Counted from the first letter of the stretch, positions 1 to 13,700 are shown. The stretch is 64,000 bases of DNA from Stercorarius parasiticus (GCA_013396915.1 VWZL01000719.1:9445-73444), one strand, 5' to 3'. Notes: a model not told the origin generated them from the sequence alone. A program made the numbers and translations.

Positions 1-1237
1 AAGAACTTTTATCCGTACGATTTCAAAATACATTTTCAAATATTAAACAACTCCTGGGAGCAAGGTATTCTCACTAGTGTGGCCTGTGTTTCCATCTCTT
101 CATCATTCTTTTACCTTATAGGCTCCATCAATTGAAATTTGGAAACGAAATCATCTGCCAAAGGCCCATTATTCCAATACATACAATACTTCTTGAATGA
201 ATACTAACACAAATACTCTTAAAAACAATACAATCAGCTGTAGGTCATAACTTTGCCTTAAAAATAGTGTCACTTCCCTAATAAATCTTTTGTTTCTCAT
301 GCATTTTGACTTAAGTGTCAGGATAGTGAGAATAGAGGTAGGATTAAAACTGTACACTACTGTTTTACTGTAGTGAAACAATGTATTAACGAAATAGCAA
401 TAGGATCATTAGAGGACAACGCTTTCCCATTTATACAACATTTAAGACAAATATATTTTTGCAAGAGAAGAATAGTGAAGCAAAAATGTAGTGTAATATA
501 TATCATGTTCATAACAGCCAAGAAATATTTTCCTATTAATTTATAATATGTATGCTCTGTTTATGGTTATTTCCATAAATAGGCTGTTTTATAATTCTAC
601 TATGAGTAGATGAGAAATATTTATGTTCAGATAGAAGCTGCAGAATTTAGAATATGTATTCTACACATACTGAAAAAAGTTGAGATGACAGTCTTTTTGT
701 ATTGAGTAGGTACTTCAGAAAGATTTTATTCACAGACTCCAAGGGTCTGTGGTTCAAAAGTACATGAAGCCAATTACAAGACTATATTTTGTAACTTCTA
801 ATGTGTTGCACTACTGTGACAATGTGAAAAACATTAAGCAAATTACATAGAGTGGAATGGGAAAACTCTAATCAAAGGCGAGAATGAAACCAGCCATCCC
901 TTCGCAGAATAACATCAGCATCTTCTAATGAGATTTCTAATGCATGTATATATAAATTCCTTTTTTTTAAGGCCAAGTTAGGCAGATCCTGAATGCCTAC
1001 ATGGTGCTTTACTGTTGGTTTTTTGGGTATTTCTCCTCTGCCTCACCCTCTCAACTGAAACAAACTACTGGCATTATTTTCTCAGGAATCTAAAAAAATA
1101 CCCATATGCAAGCCATCTGTTGAGCCAGTACTCTTGTGAAAAGAAGATATCAATCTTTAGTTTCTGCTGCTAATTCCCCATATTTCTTTCAGTGGGTCAT
1201 AGTGTACCGTTTCTCCAATCTGAAGCTGTAAACTTTC
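1..1237. other. Unassigned AT-rich DNA
   Basis: No gene or recognisable repeat was seen. The sequence is AT-rich, with only short chance open frames (the longest about 70 codons on the minus strand at 169-381). The right edge meets the solo LTR. Confidence 0.6.
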
Positions 1238-1405
1238 TGGTTTGTGTTTGTATTGGGTTTGCATGGCAAGGTTTTGGTAGTGGGGAAGCTACAGGGCTGG
1301 CTTCTGTGAGAAGATGCTGGAAGCTTCCCGTATGTCCAACAGAGCCAATGCTAGCCACCTCCATGATGGACCTGGCGCTGGCCGAGGCTGAGCCCATCAN
1401 TTGGG

Positions 1406-1411
1406 TATAAA
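1406..1411 (+). promoter_or_regulatory. TATA-box-like site of the LTR
   Basis: TATAAA sits about 170 bases into the LTR, where the U3 promoter of this LTR type would be expected. Its function is inferred from position only. The sequence just upstream contains an ambiguous base at 1400. Confidence 0.45.
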
Positions 1412-1715
1412 CGAAGCCCTGTAAGAGAGTCATTTTGAGATGGTCATCCTCAGAGCAGTGGGTCTGCAGCTGGGGACTCTCCCTGTGGGCTGGGGCACCA
1501 TTCCATGGTTCATCTCCTCTACAGGTTGAGAGCCCTCATCTTATNGAAGTCTGAAGACACGAAGGTCAGTGAAGAAGGAGTGGGGAGGAGGTGCTCCAGG
1601 CGCTGGAGCAAAGATTCCCCTGCAGCCCCTGGTGAAGACCATGGTGAGGCAGACTGCCCCTCTGCAGTCCACTGAGGTTAATGGCGGAACAGATATTCCC
1701 CTGCAGCCTATATAG

Positions 1716-1983
1716 GACCCCATACCACAGCAAGTGGATGCCCAAAGGAGGCTGTGACCCTGTGGAGACCCCATGCTGGAGCAGGCTCCTGGCAGGACCT
1801 GTGAACCTGTGGAGGGAGGAGCCCATGCTGGAGCAGGTTTGGTGGAAGGATTTGTGAACCTGTGGGGGACCCATGCTGGAGCAATCTGCTCCTGAAGGGC
1901 TACAGCATGTGGAAGGACCCATGCTGGAGAATTTTGTGGACAGCTGTCTCCCATGGGAGGGACCCCACACTGGAGCAGGGGAA
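1716..1983 (+). repeat. Degenerate tandem subrepeats inside the LTR
   Basis: A core close to GACCCATGCTGGAGCAGG recurs at about 1716, 1767, 1820, 1868, 1916 and 1961, giving a period of 45-53 bases. The copies differ by substitutions and small indels. This repeat array explains the long open frames on both strands here, because each unit lacks stop codons. Such arrays belong to the body of this LTR type and are not a separate insertion. Confidence 0.75.
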
Positions 1984-2195
1984 GAGTGTGAACAGTCCTC
2001 CCCCTGAGGAGGAAGGAGTGGCAGAGACGACATGTGATGAACTGACCGCAATCCCCATTCCCCGTCCCCCTGCACCTCTCGGGGGGGAAGGTAGAGAAAT
2101 TGGGAATGAAGCTAAGCCCAGGAAGAAGGAAGGGGCGGGGGTGTTTTAAGATTTATTTTTTATTTCTCATTACCTGACTCTGTCTTCTAATTGTC

Positions 2196-2201
2196 AATAA
2201 A
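2196..2201 (+). terminator. Polyadenylation signal of the LTR
   Basis: AATAAA lies about 185 bases before the LTR end, downstream of the tandem subrepeats. This fits the R region of the LTR. Use of the site cannot be judged from sequence. Confidence 0.6.
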
Positions 2202-2385
2202 TGAAATTAATTTCCCCAAGTTGAGTTTGTTTTGCCTGTGACGGTAACTGGTGAGTCATCTCCCTGTCCTTATCTTGACCCACGAACCTTTCATTATATT
2301 TTCTCTTCCCTGTCCAGCTGAGGAGGGAGAATGATAGAGCAACTTTGGTGGGCATCTGGTGTCTAGCCAGTATCAACCCACCACA

Positions 2386-5332
2386 GCATTTAATCTGTAA
2401 GAAGACACAACATACATATGCCAAAGAGATCAAACAATGCACCTGGTCAAATACTTCATTTCTTACCAGTAGAGGCCATGAAGATACTACTCATTAGGGA
2501 AATGCAGTCATCCTGCATATAAATCCCCTCCATCTAACTCTCATTTCTCTTTAAAATTTGTGTTTCAGTGACTACTGTGTGACTTCTTATCTTCTCTGTG
2601 CTTTATTAGCTATACTACTAATCTGCTACAAAAGCCTGTTCCCATTCTTCTTCTGTTCACCTCTCCTCATACTGAAATCAAACTACTGAAGGGTGCTCTC
2701 CTGCCCTTTGTAACTTCCAGCTTCCTTTGTCAGGTACCTCCCTCATCAGTTTTAACAGCTGATCACAAGGCTCTATAGCAAAAATGTTTCTTTTAACAAG
2801 CTACTTGTTTCCTGACTGTTTGTGTTTCATAAAGCACAACTTTTAGTTGATGCTTACTATTCAGCAACTCTATAAACTTTTATTCACCTTAAAGATTTTA
2901 ATGGTAGGCAAAGACCTTTTATTCTCGAATTTTAGTTTGATATAGTCATACGTAGAGTTCAAAATAACAATCAGAACCTCAAGAGTTTATGAACAATTCA
3001 ATTTCTTATATAATCACATTCTGGAATATATTTTTTTTTCTGGTTAAGGAGAGTAATTTATTTCTGTTAGGGAAAGTTCAAAAAGAGAAGAAAAAATTAA
3101 AAGGAGAAATGAAGACAATGAAAGGCTCAATCTAGTCATGTACCCCATGATGTTCCTTTTTTTTCCATTTGATGAAAAAAAAATAGAAAGAAGGTGAGAG
3201 AATAGAAGACAGAAAAAATAATGGATAAATAAGTATTTTCTAAAAAGTTTTAGCTCTCAAAATAAAGGAAATAAAACAAAAAGTCAAAGCAAAATATGCA
3301 TTTTATTTAAAACCCAACTGAAAAAAAGTACAAAACAAGTTTCATTTTGGTGAAGATCCTATGTTCTGTTGAAAATATTGGTTAGTAGGTTTTTTTGATA
3401 AATTCTAAAATAATAAACATTCTGTCAGAAAAAAACCAACTCTTTACCTGTCACTAATATCTTACCACCTCCTTTTTAGAATTTATTATCTATCTAGAAA
3501 ATATACCTACAAATTAACAGAAGAAGCTCCATAATTCCAGCATGTCAATTTTTCTCTGTATCTTGGCCATTTATTTACATAAAATTGTAAATTCACTTCT
3601 CAGTTATTTATAAAGAGAAGAAATTTAATTGCTCACTAGACCAGCAAGTGCAAAATTCATGTTCCACAGACTTTGCAGAAGAAATTGTTTATATGTAGAA
3701 GAGTTTTTTATTGCCTATGCAGCACTAGACAGAAAACACACACACACACTTGCCCACTGTGCAATAATTGGTAAGGTAGTTCACCAAAGGCATTATCATT
3801 TTCATGTTGTTATTGCTCTGCGTATTATTTTAATTTACCACTAACTTGATGATGCTGTGTAAATCCTGGATGTATTCCATATTTCTTTGCAAATGCATTG
3901 CATTCTCTTAAGAGTATGTTTATAAAGTAAAATTGCATAAGGGAAGCTTTAAAGCCTTAAAATTTGGGTCAATTAGTAGAACTTTCCCTCTTCCTTCTCT
4001 CCTTTCATGTTTACTTAAGCAAAAGAGAATTTTTATATTGCTTTTTCATTTTGTCACTGATAATGTAAGAGGAAAATGTTTTTTCAAAGGAGGAATATCA
4101 TCCTTGTGGGTGTTAACCCCACTGTGAAAGTAACCATTATAGAATTCTTGGCTATACCAACAGCTTAGAAAATCACAGCCTCTGCAGATGTACGTGTTTG
4201 ATTAATGCTAACCTAAATCATTGCGGATTTTGGCTCATAGTTTATGATAGAAATATTTCTAGATCATTTAAGTGTTAGAGCTCAGCAGACATTTCAGTAA
4301 ATTAAAGGAAATTGTGTATAATCTGAATACCTATTCATAGATAAGAGAAATGCATCTTAAAATATAACAACACAATCCAAAGATTTTAAACAGGTTTAAG
4401 TTACATAATAGTAATTATAATATTTATGATAATTTTACTTATATACCCTATTTCCCATGATAATGTTGAGTTTTTTGCAAATATTAATTGCATAAAATTC
4501 TTTGATTCTGAAAAATCAGCATATTTGGTTATCTGTTCCTCTCCTGGCACATCTTTAATGCCAAATAGCTCCTTGGTCAAAAGATTCTATGACCTGCGAC
4601 AGTTTAGAAATGTGTTGAACTAACAAAAAATAATCTGAACAGCTGGCAGGTTGTGATGTCTGCTGGTTTACAAACATTGTGGGCCATTCTATGTTTTCTC
4701 ACTTTCTGTCCACCCAATAAAACCTTATTGGATACTAAATATCTAAATCATCTCACTTTCCAAAACAGTAAAATAAAACTGGCAGAACACATTGTTAGAG
4801 CTCTGGGATTCCAAGTGCTATTCAATTACTTCTAGGAACAATTCCTCCTCATTATCTTTAATTTCACATGGAATCATAAAGTATCAGATCATATCTCTTT
4901 TGAATAACAGTTCCAGTCTTTATCAGTCAATGGTACTGCTATTCTTGTACCATTTCCAGTCGCTGCCAAACACAATGCTGTCTCCATCCCCATTCCCTGC
5001 CCAGAAGTCCACGGTCCCCATCTGGATGCCTACCTAAACCAAGCAGGCCATGTGTCGGAGCTATGCCTGGAGTTTGGCAGGGTTGTCAAGCAATTATTAC
5101 ACAGTGACAAACCAAAACAAAAGGTATCCCATTTTGGGAGGCACAATACAAAAAAAAATAGTATTTAAAACAGCTGGGGGTCCCTCTCCCAAAAGACAGT
5201 CAGTGAACATACAAGTTAGAGGGTGGGGAAGCGTGTCAATGTCTAGGCATACTGAGTAATGTGTTTGATAGAAAACATTATGTTACTGTGTTTACTTAAA
5301 TGGCAATAATCTAACAGGAAAGACAAAATAAA
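2386..5332. other. Unassigned AT-rich DNA
   Basis: No gene or clear mobile element was seen. There are A-rich runs near 3060-3310 and a short CA run near 3738-3750. Open frames are at most about 80 codons, overlap on both strands and match no family I recognise. Confidence 0.55.
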
Positions 5333-5833
5333 ATGATGGTATGGCAGGGAACAGGGGAGATGAAGAAATGTGGAGACATTATAAAAGAAGAAATGAAAAA
5401 GTGGAGACCACTGGCATATGGTCATTGGGTAGGAGTCTATGGAAGACGTCCAGGAGATTATCTAAACATTCTCCATTTTGGCAACTTCCATATTCGTTCC
5501 TCCCAGTTGCAGTCCTGGATTGGGTCTCCCTGTGTAGACTTCAGTGTTTTGTTGCAAAGGCCTAGATCCCTAAAACACTTTATGGAAGAGCTCTTCCCTG
5601 AATACCTCTGTGTAGATGCGGATCTTGTTGGACATAGCTTTGCCCTATCTCCTTCGGTAACTCCCTCTGTGGTAACTGAACTTCCTATACCAGGTCTCTG
5701 GTTGGTGGAATCTGGCTGGTGGAATCTCAAAGGAAGTGAAAGAGTTGGGAGAAAGGGACATAGTCTGAATGTTAAGCTTGTTGTCTCTGATTCTGCTTCT
5801 ATGGAAGTTAATGATGCCAATTTCATTGGTTGA
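5333..5833 (+). other. Open frame of 166 codons, coding status doubtful
   Basis: This is one of the longest frames outside the mobile elements. The predicted product is about 166 residues, with no signal peptide, membrane segment, zinc-finger spacing or other motif that I recognise. The opposite strand is also open for about 135 codons (5458-5865), which points to low stop-codon density from local base composition. A 14-bp tandem duplication (5700-5713 and 5714-5727, one mismatch) produces a repeated Gly/Trp-rich stretch. No polypyrimidine-AG and donor pair clearly frames it, and there is no polyadenylation signal or poly(A) tail of a retrocopy. I regard it as probably non-coding; a fast-evolving exon or an old repeat is possible. 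Confidence 0.12.
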
Positions 5834-5869
5834 GGGGTGATATTGAGGCCATTGTGAGGATGCAATCAC

Positions 5870-8800
5870 CCTTATTAACCATAACTACATCAATAAGTAG
5901 CAGGTTTATTTTACTAGACTATTTTCCATAAAACAATTGATGAATTATTAGTAATTAACTATTCTGCTTTCCTGTAATTTTTGTATTTGCTTCACACATA
6001 GCAGTTCTATTACATTGTAAAGAAAGAATGCTTGGGAATAAGAGTAATTCATTTTATCATTTTGTTTTCCAAATTTTCTGTAACTTCTGTGATATCTTAA
6101 GATTACTGAAAACATGCTTAAAGGACCAGAGGGTTCTTTGTCAACTTTTTCAAAAGGCACAGATATTATTTAAATGACTTTCAGGATTTGATATAATAAT
6201 AAAAATATTAACAATGCTTTAATTTAATGGCTGAAATGCTCCCCAAATAATCCTGAAATAAAGGACTTTGAACTACAAGTTTGACATACTCTATAAGCTT
6301 ATTCAGAAATATTTAACTTTTTTTTAAAAAAATTTTCTGAGAAATTATGGATAATTTTGTGTTTCAGATCTAGTAACAGATTTATATCACTGATGTGATT
6401 TCCAGAGTTTGAGTAAAAATGAACACATTTTTGTCTCTAAATCCACCTGGACATCTGTTTTCCACATCTGCATTTTGCCAGCCTTATCACCTACTTTTAT
6501 TCTGTATATTACGTTTATATCATCAGTGTAACCATTCCCTATTTTATAAATACTTTTATTTTTTTATTTAATTCTTCTCTTTAATAAACAGTTCCTTTCA
6601 AGCAGCCATTATTTCTCAATCATATAACTGAGAGAGAAGCACCATGGAAAGTTCTTCAGGTTTTAAGATGTATTTTTTAGATTTGTACATAGAATGTACA
6701 TTGCATTCAATCTAATTAGTGGAAATGTATTAAAATTTACAGTCCAACACTGAGTTCTTTTCTCCAAAAGTTGTAAGCAGAAGAGTGAATGAAGGGAAAG
6801 AAAAATAAAACATATGTACATTTAATGCTAGGTCAACATGACCTTGTCTTTGTCCTAGCTACACAGTACTGAATTCTGATACTGCCCATATAATCTGAAT
6901 TTTTTTCTTCCTGTAATGGCATAAAGCTCCTTACTCATTTAGGGTGATAATAAGTAAGCTTCTTTACAGAAATTAAAATTACTGAATTAGTCACCATTCC
7001 TAGTTAATTATGAACCAGGACTGTCCAATCTACAGACTTAAATACTGTATTTCTCCCTAGATCAATAAATCCTACCAAAGTATTACTTTTTTTTTCTTTT
7101 TTTGCTTTTGAGCCATAACAGAGCAACAGAAACTCCAGAAGTAGAATAAGCCTTCCGATTTTCATTTCTATAATTCAGAATTCAAAAATTAAAATAAGAT
7201 AAACAGGTTCCACTACTGAAGTACTCAAAGTTATTGCTTCATATTGCTGAATTTATTTAATTCTTCTCTCTAGACCATTCTCTGCAACTTGTAGCAAATA
7301 TGCAGTACGTCTTCTTGAAACAAAGATTCAGGGACATTATCTTAACTTTGATTACAAATGATTAAATTTACTTGCAAAGCAATAACCAAAACTGAATTTG
7401 CCGCTTTTTTATATCTTTGAGATAATATAATCATACATATTAATATGTATTTATAATAAACAAAAATGCAATATAATAATATTTAAAAAATACATTGTAA
7501 TCTGCTATAAAAAAAATTAAAGCTCTGAAGTTCTTACTGGTACAAAAAGAATGTTCCTAGAATGCATTTTCAATGTTTAGTAGGCTCATAATTTATATTT
7601 CATACTCAGTACAACTTTCTTTTCTTTGGAGTAGCAGCGTTATTGTCGTTTTTCTCAATGAAGTCCCTTTTACTACTAAGGAATATAAAATATCAGACTT
7701 TCCAGAAGACCCATGATGTTAAAGTTAAATAAATTAAAACAATAGGAAGAAATACCCAGCCATTTAATTTCTCTTTGTCAGGAAGTCTTCAACAGACATC
7801 AATGCCCTGGTAAAAGTCTTACATCTGCTTTTATTTCATTAGTATGTTAATTGAAGCTCTTCTTATAAGTTTCTTTTTTAAGATCTGTTTTACATTTGAA
7901 GATGATTCCTACGAAAATTTTATTCAAACATGAGGTGGAAACATTACTGACAATTTTCTTCTGTGATCTCCTGCATTTTTTAATCAGTAGATTAGAATTC
8001 AACAGTTACTCTAATGGAAATGTATGCAGTAGTTTACAAAAGCTACTTCAAATATTTGTTCAGCATTGAAATCAGATCCAGTGTTTCTGAAGAAGATGCA
8101 AAGAAGAGAACTGTTGTTTTCCTTTATTCCTTGTATTACTTTTCCAAAGCTAGACAAACAAAAGATGTATTTTCACTTGGAAATAAATAGGAAAAACAAT
8201 CAGCAACAAAGCAATAGCATATGTGCCAGATTAAGATTAAGAATGAGGAATAAACAATCAGCCTTGTGAGCAGAGTCTAAAGTAAGACTGACCTTTAAAA
8301 TAAAGAATCTCTTTGGTAGGGCTCAGAGAATTCTGACCTTATATTTTGTGAGAAATTAAGAAAATATAGCTGTGTGGTGGTTTTTTTCTTTCAGCCTTAA
8401 TTTACCCACATCACTCCTTCAAAAGTACTTCTGAATATTCTGTCAAGTAACAGGGTTTTTCCAAAACTGACTAAAGAAAACAAAAATCCAATGGTTTCAG
8501 TGATCCTGGGAGTTATTTTCAAGGTCTTATTCAGGGCTATATCCCCACTGAAGTTGAGATAATATGCAAATGTAGGTAACCATAGAAAAATAGCACAGGA
8601 AGAAATGTTTTTTATAAAGAACATTGCAAATACAAATAATTTTTTTCTAGGGAATTCAAAACATGGTTTTGTTGTCTAAAACATACAAAACACATAATGG
8701 ACTATCATTAGTTGCTTGGCAACAATATGTTTGATGTTCTTCTGTTGAATTTCATATTTCACATTGATGTATTAATTAAAAAAAATCAGACTCTGAAAGA

Positions 8801-10690
8801 CTTTTTTAGACCACACTTGAGTGCTTTAACTGAAAAAAACCCACTGTTAATATTATTGGAGATTTGTCAAGAGCTGTTATTAAATCAGAAGACAAAAAGG
8901 TATATAATCCCCAGTGATACATAATATTATTTAGGTACCATTAGTACTGAGTGTTTCTATTTTTAATTGTTTTTTTTCAAACTGTTTATTCCTTAAAAAA
9001 GGGAAGGGGAGAGGGTTGCCATTCTGTGCTTGATTAGAACAGCCTCAGCAGTGAAAATATTCTGCAACAGCTGAACAGTTAGTCCTCTACACACATGTTT
9101 GAAAACTGCAGGTTTTTCCCATCTCTGAGACAGCCCTGAATCCAGGTAAATTGTATTTACTTTGTATGTATTGTATGTTATGTATTCATGAGTATTGCCG
9201 TTGCTTGTAACAGGCCACAGGTATTGAGTTTGCAAAGCCTCAGGATGAAGACTTGCCAACCTTGTTCCATCTGAACTTTGTCTTGAACTGACCGGTGATT
9301 TGTTTTTACTTGACCCCAGAGAGACTGGGGAAGGGTGACCATAACACTGGGTAAAGATACTATATAGTGTGTGTATAACAATTTAAACCGTGTCATAATT
9401 AGTGAAGTTTTGTCTGTAGGAGTGGTATTCTTTTCTTTATTTTCTATTTCTTTCTTTTTTTTCTGTAATAACTAAATCTTGAGTAATTGTAATTGTACAA
9501 TTACATAAAGGTGTCAATGATATTAATTATAAATTCTTTTCTTCCTGTGTTTCTTCCTTTCTTTCTCTTTTATCCATAACAGTGTTTTGAGCATAACCCT
9601 TAAGCTTAATCTTACACAGCACCTTCTTTCACTGTTGAAATAGAAGCAGTTCAATCTCCCACTATTAGAGTTCATCCAACTTTTACACAATACTTAAATT
9701 TTCAGACTGCCAAAATAAAGCAAAGGTGATTTTGAAATATCTTACCTCTCTACCACTACCTTGCCTCTATCATGCCTCTACATGTTTCTTGCTGGGTAAT
9801 AGCAGAACATCCATAGCCTCTTTTTCTAGAGTTTCTTTGCTCCCGCCCAGCCCTGGCTCAATTATTTAGAAAAGAAAAATAAGTAAACATTGAAGTTAAA
9901 ACCTGTAATTCCAATCACTCTAAAATTTCTGCATTGCTTGTACACGTTTATCATAAAAAATGGAAAAATGGGATGTCTAACAGAGGAACATTAGTTAATT
10001 GAATAAGTAATGATTTTTTCTATAATAAAAGATTATCTATGGTATGACCTATGGTCTGCTCTTTGTAAGGCTTTTAAAATATTAATTTACCTGAGAACTG
10101 CTCGTACGTTATTTCATTCATACTGCTGATTATCTTTAAAAGAAAAGTTCATCCCTCTCTTGGTGGTAAACATTTTGAGCCAACAGTGAGTTCTGAAAAG
10201 GCAGGAAGAGTATCAATAGAAAAAAATCTGCCACTTTGGCAGCACACTGACTACTAGACCTGAGGACAAAGCCACACAGAGAACAGCAAAAGCTGACTCA
10301 GACTCTGGGAAGTGAAAGTAGAGTGTCTGGAATGAGGGAGGCATCTGACTCCAAGCTCAAAAAACCCCATGTATTGTGTAGCTGACATTTACTGATCTTC
10401 TATGGGGCTGCAAAACTTGCACAACTTCTAGTCCATCCACTTAGCCAGTTCTGTACCAGTTACCTTTCTGTTTGTCCAGAAGTAAGATAGCATGAAAAGA
10501 TTTTGAATATTGGAGCCCTACAGTGGTGGAATTATATTCCTGAAAATTAAGTTATACTGGTTTGGACTGTGGCAAAAAGATTACTCAGAGTGATATTTTC
10601 TGAAACTGAGGGAACTATAGTGCTAGTTGAAATGTGGAAGTGTTAATGTTGGAAGGAAATATTGGAAATATGGGACTGGATGCTGTCTGG
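5870..10690. other. Unassigned AT-rich DNA with small palindromes
   Basis: No gene or recognisable mobile element was seen. An 18-bp perfect palindrome lies at 7433-7450 (ATACATAT and its mirror) and a 16-bp one at 9489-9504 (GTAATTGTACAATTAC). In DNA this rich in A and T such palindromes arise easily. A pyrimidine-rich run covers about 9540-9570. Open frames are short. Confidence 0.55.
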
Positions 10691-10793
10691 GTCATATTTC
10701 TATCAGTCTGGCCTACGAGCCAGAGCAAATCTTATTTTAGAATTTATTTAAGACTTTATTTGCTTATTTAATGCTGGGGATAAAGCAAACAAC
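10691..10793 (+). repeat. 103-bp inverted repeat, copy 1
   Basis: This segment matches the reverse complement of 14545-14647 over 103 positions with no gap and six mismatches (97 of 103 identical), counted by hand. The centre, 10727-10776, is identical for 50 bases. Similarity stops sharply at both edges. The arms are 3751 bases apart. It is not part of a CR1 or LTR that I recognise. It could be two insertions of an unrecognised short dispersed repeat in opposite orientation, or a local inverted duplication. Confidence 0.9.
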
Positions 10794-13700
10794 CGTTCTG
10801 TGTGAGCATGCAGCTGCAGGCTGCACTGTGGCAGGGACCACAAAGGGATGCTGAGGAACGCATAAGGAAAGAGCTGCAACGGCCCAAGTGTCGACGGAAC
10901 CACTGAAGCTGAAACCTCATGTGCCAGACTGTTCATAAATAATGAAATTGAAATGCAGGCAAAAAGAGTGAGATATTTCATTCCAGCCTGAGGACTATTT
11001 TAAGGTAAGGAAAATTACTACAATTAATGTATTCTGTCTGTGCAGATCATTTCTGCTATTTTTTACCAATATTTAGCATATCTTCTTCAGTTGTCTACCT
11101 CAAGATTTAATTCCAGTAGTCTTTATTTTTCTCTTCAAAATAGGTGTCACAGAATCTCACAATTTTTCCATAGCTAATCATTGTGGAATAATGTTTTTAA
11201 TAAGTGCTAAAGGTCAATAACATTTTCTGGTCCTAAAATTTTTAAAGATAAAACATATTTGAAAAAAACACCAACAACTGCACATCACAGAGATTTTTGA
11301 GAAATAAATTTTAAAAAGTAGTTCTACTGGAGAAAAGTCTACATTGAAGAATTTCTGTGGTATATAAATTAGGGAAAATCTGAAGATTGTATCACAGCTT
11401 CTTTTGGCTTCTCAGATGCAGACTTGGAGAAGTTTGCTTTCTTTTCTGAATTTACTTTTTTTTCTTTTATATTTAGTGATAGACAATCTAAATAGCATGA
11501 GGGATATACAGCTGCAGTACATATAACTAAATCACATAAGATTTAGGCATTATAGAAAAAAATAGAAATAAATGGGAAGATGTAGTTAAACTTGAAGTGA
11601 AGATTGACAAGACATTTTGGGGGATTTTTTTTCAACAGTGATTATGTATCTTTTCAGAACAAAATTATAGCTTGACTGTTTGATCCTGGTAGATACATTG
11701 TCCTTATTCCTCTATAGTATCTTAATCCTTCTCTTTTCTACTACAAATACACACAAAATGACTTGATACACTATGACCCGACATATAAGCAATGATGTTT
11801 ATTTTTCTGTATTTTATGTTAGCAAAGAACACTGCACAGATGGTTTGAAAGGTCTAATTAATAAAATATGACAAAGTGTGAACTCTTATGTAACAATTCA
11901 TGCTTGCGTGAATTGTTTGCATTATGAAAGTTTTGTTTCTAAATCAAGATTTCCTGAAGTTTTTTTTCTCCAATGTCTATTTCTGTTTCTTTTAGCATGT
12001 AGTGTCTAATACAGCCAAAGCAAATACTTTTATTGACTTTAATGAATTTTGGACCAGCAAAATCTGTCATACTTGCAAGTTATATCTGAAGTGAGTTAAA
12101 GTTACATGTAGATAGCTACGGTTTGTCCAAAACTGATACCTTTGGTTTTGTTTGTTCATGTGCTTAATAAAATTTACCTGTTTTGGAAAAAAATGCTTTG
12201 TTACATATAAGAAAGTTGTTGTTTTGAATAACTTTTCATTTTACTGGCATTCATATTCATCACTTCGAATGAGCTAGTCTTTTTCCTTTTATCATAACTT
12301 TTTAAAGCTTGATCAGATTCCTTTTAACTTCTCTGCAAGAATGTTTGACCAAATGTCATTTACTGTTTAAATGTTGGTGCACCACCAGATTCTTTGATCT
12401 GCCACAATGTGGCAAATTTTTATTTACAGGGTTGTCAGAAAAAATAATCAGAACACATTACTTATGTCACAATTCTGTTTTGGGAAATTAAGGTTATCTT
12501 GGAATGGTGAGAGGAGCAGATCCAGACTAAACAACCGAATACCAGAATTTACAGATGAATATCATGTTTCCGAAAAGATTGGATTACTGATATCACTGTG
12601 TGATAGAGGAGGTAAAAGGTGCTCTTATACGCTTATAAATATGCTAAGGCTGAGTCAATTGTCGTAGTACCTGCAGTTGCCATAGAAAGCTGCAAAAGAT
12701 TTTAAGTGAAAGGTGTCTTGAAAAAGAAATCTGACCAAAAATATCTTACATCAGAAGACAGGGAAATGTGTACTGACATAAGAAAGGTAGTATTAAATAA
12801 CTAGGCATTTTAAGCCTAGCTCAGATTTAGTGCCAGACACCCAGAAGACATTACAAATCAAGACAAGGATCTTAGCCAAGTACCAACAAGGAACTTCTTT
12901 CAGTAACATGGTGGCATATTGAGAGTTAAAAAAAAAAGCTTGTATTGCGTGTTAGAAAAGCAGTATACCTTGGTTTGTGGTTTGATAATTTTTCAAAGTC
13001 AAATCATGTTGCACATGGAGTATGTCTCAGGGAAAACTTTAAGAGCACGTCTCTCAGAAACAAATGTTTTTGTTCTGACTGCATCTTATGTAGTCATTTA
13101 TGCCAAGAACCAGCAAATCAGTTTAGCATCTGTTTAACGTCAACCATATAGGTAGGTTACTTGACACAGTATGTTTAGAATCTTTACTATCTTGTGTAAA
13201 ATTACTGTAAAATGTAACCAATATTTCTAGCTGAATAAGACATGGTCATGTAACAAAACAACAATTCTTTAATTATTAAATAAGATGAAACTGTACTGTC
13301 ATATGACATTACCTGAGTATTTGTACGAACAGTTGGAGAAAAGACATCTCTGCCTGGGAGCCGTTTCAGTTGAATAAAACACTGATTTTCTAAGCCAACT
13401 AGAAAAAGGTTGGTGGGCCAAACTTTTCCAGTTAAAAAATGGTACTCATCTGAACACGAAGTTTAAATGAAGTTTAAACAGTAGATTAATGATTCTTTGA
13501 TGTCAACAAAATTGCATCAGTTGCCATGAAAATCCCAAATTTTTTCAACTGACTCAGTTATGTGGTCAGGACACTTTATAGTTGGACTTCAGATTCACAG
13601 TTACAGATCTGAAGTAAACAGAAAAAAAAATCACACTTGTAAAGAGCCAAGCTGTGGAAGCATTTAAAATCATAAGACTTCCACTTTTTTCTAAGCTCAG

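Larger units (their letters stand above)
1238..2385 (+). mobile_element. Solo LTR, avian ERVL-like endogenous retrovirus
   Basis: This block is much richer in G and C than its flanks and has the layout of a retroviral LTR. It opens near 1238 with TGG followed by a GT-rich stretch and closes with CAACCCACCACA at 2374-2385. A TATAAA lies at 1406-1411 and an AATAAA polyadenylation signal at 2196-2201, followed by a T- and G-rich stretch. The wording of the whole element (for example GGCAAGGTTTTGGTAG near 1265 and AGCTGAGGAGGGAGAATGAT near 2318) agrees with ERVL-class LTRs I know from bird genomes. No gag, pol or env sequence is attached, so it is most likely a solo LTR left by recombination between two LTRs. 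A 5-bp target duplication could not be found (CTTTC before, GCATT after), so the 5' edge may be off by several bases or the ends have drifted. Two ambiguous bases, 1400 and 1545, fall inside. Open frames across it on both strands are treated as non-coding. Confidence 0.8.

Noticed and set aside
1541..2149. Long open frames on both strands (169, 137 and 95 codons)
   Set aside because: They lie wholly inside the LTR and come from its tandem, stop-poor units. Their products are repetitive translations of LTR DNA and not retroviral proteins.
7433..7450. 18-bp perfect palindrome
   Set aside because: It is composed almost entirely of A and T in AT-rich DNA, where such palindromes are expected by chance.
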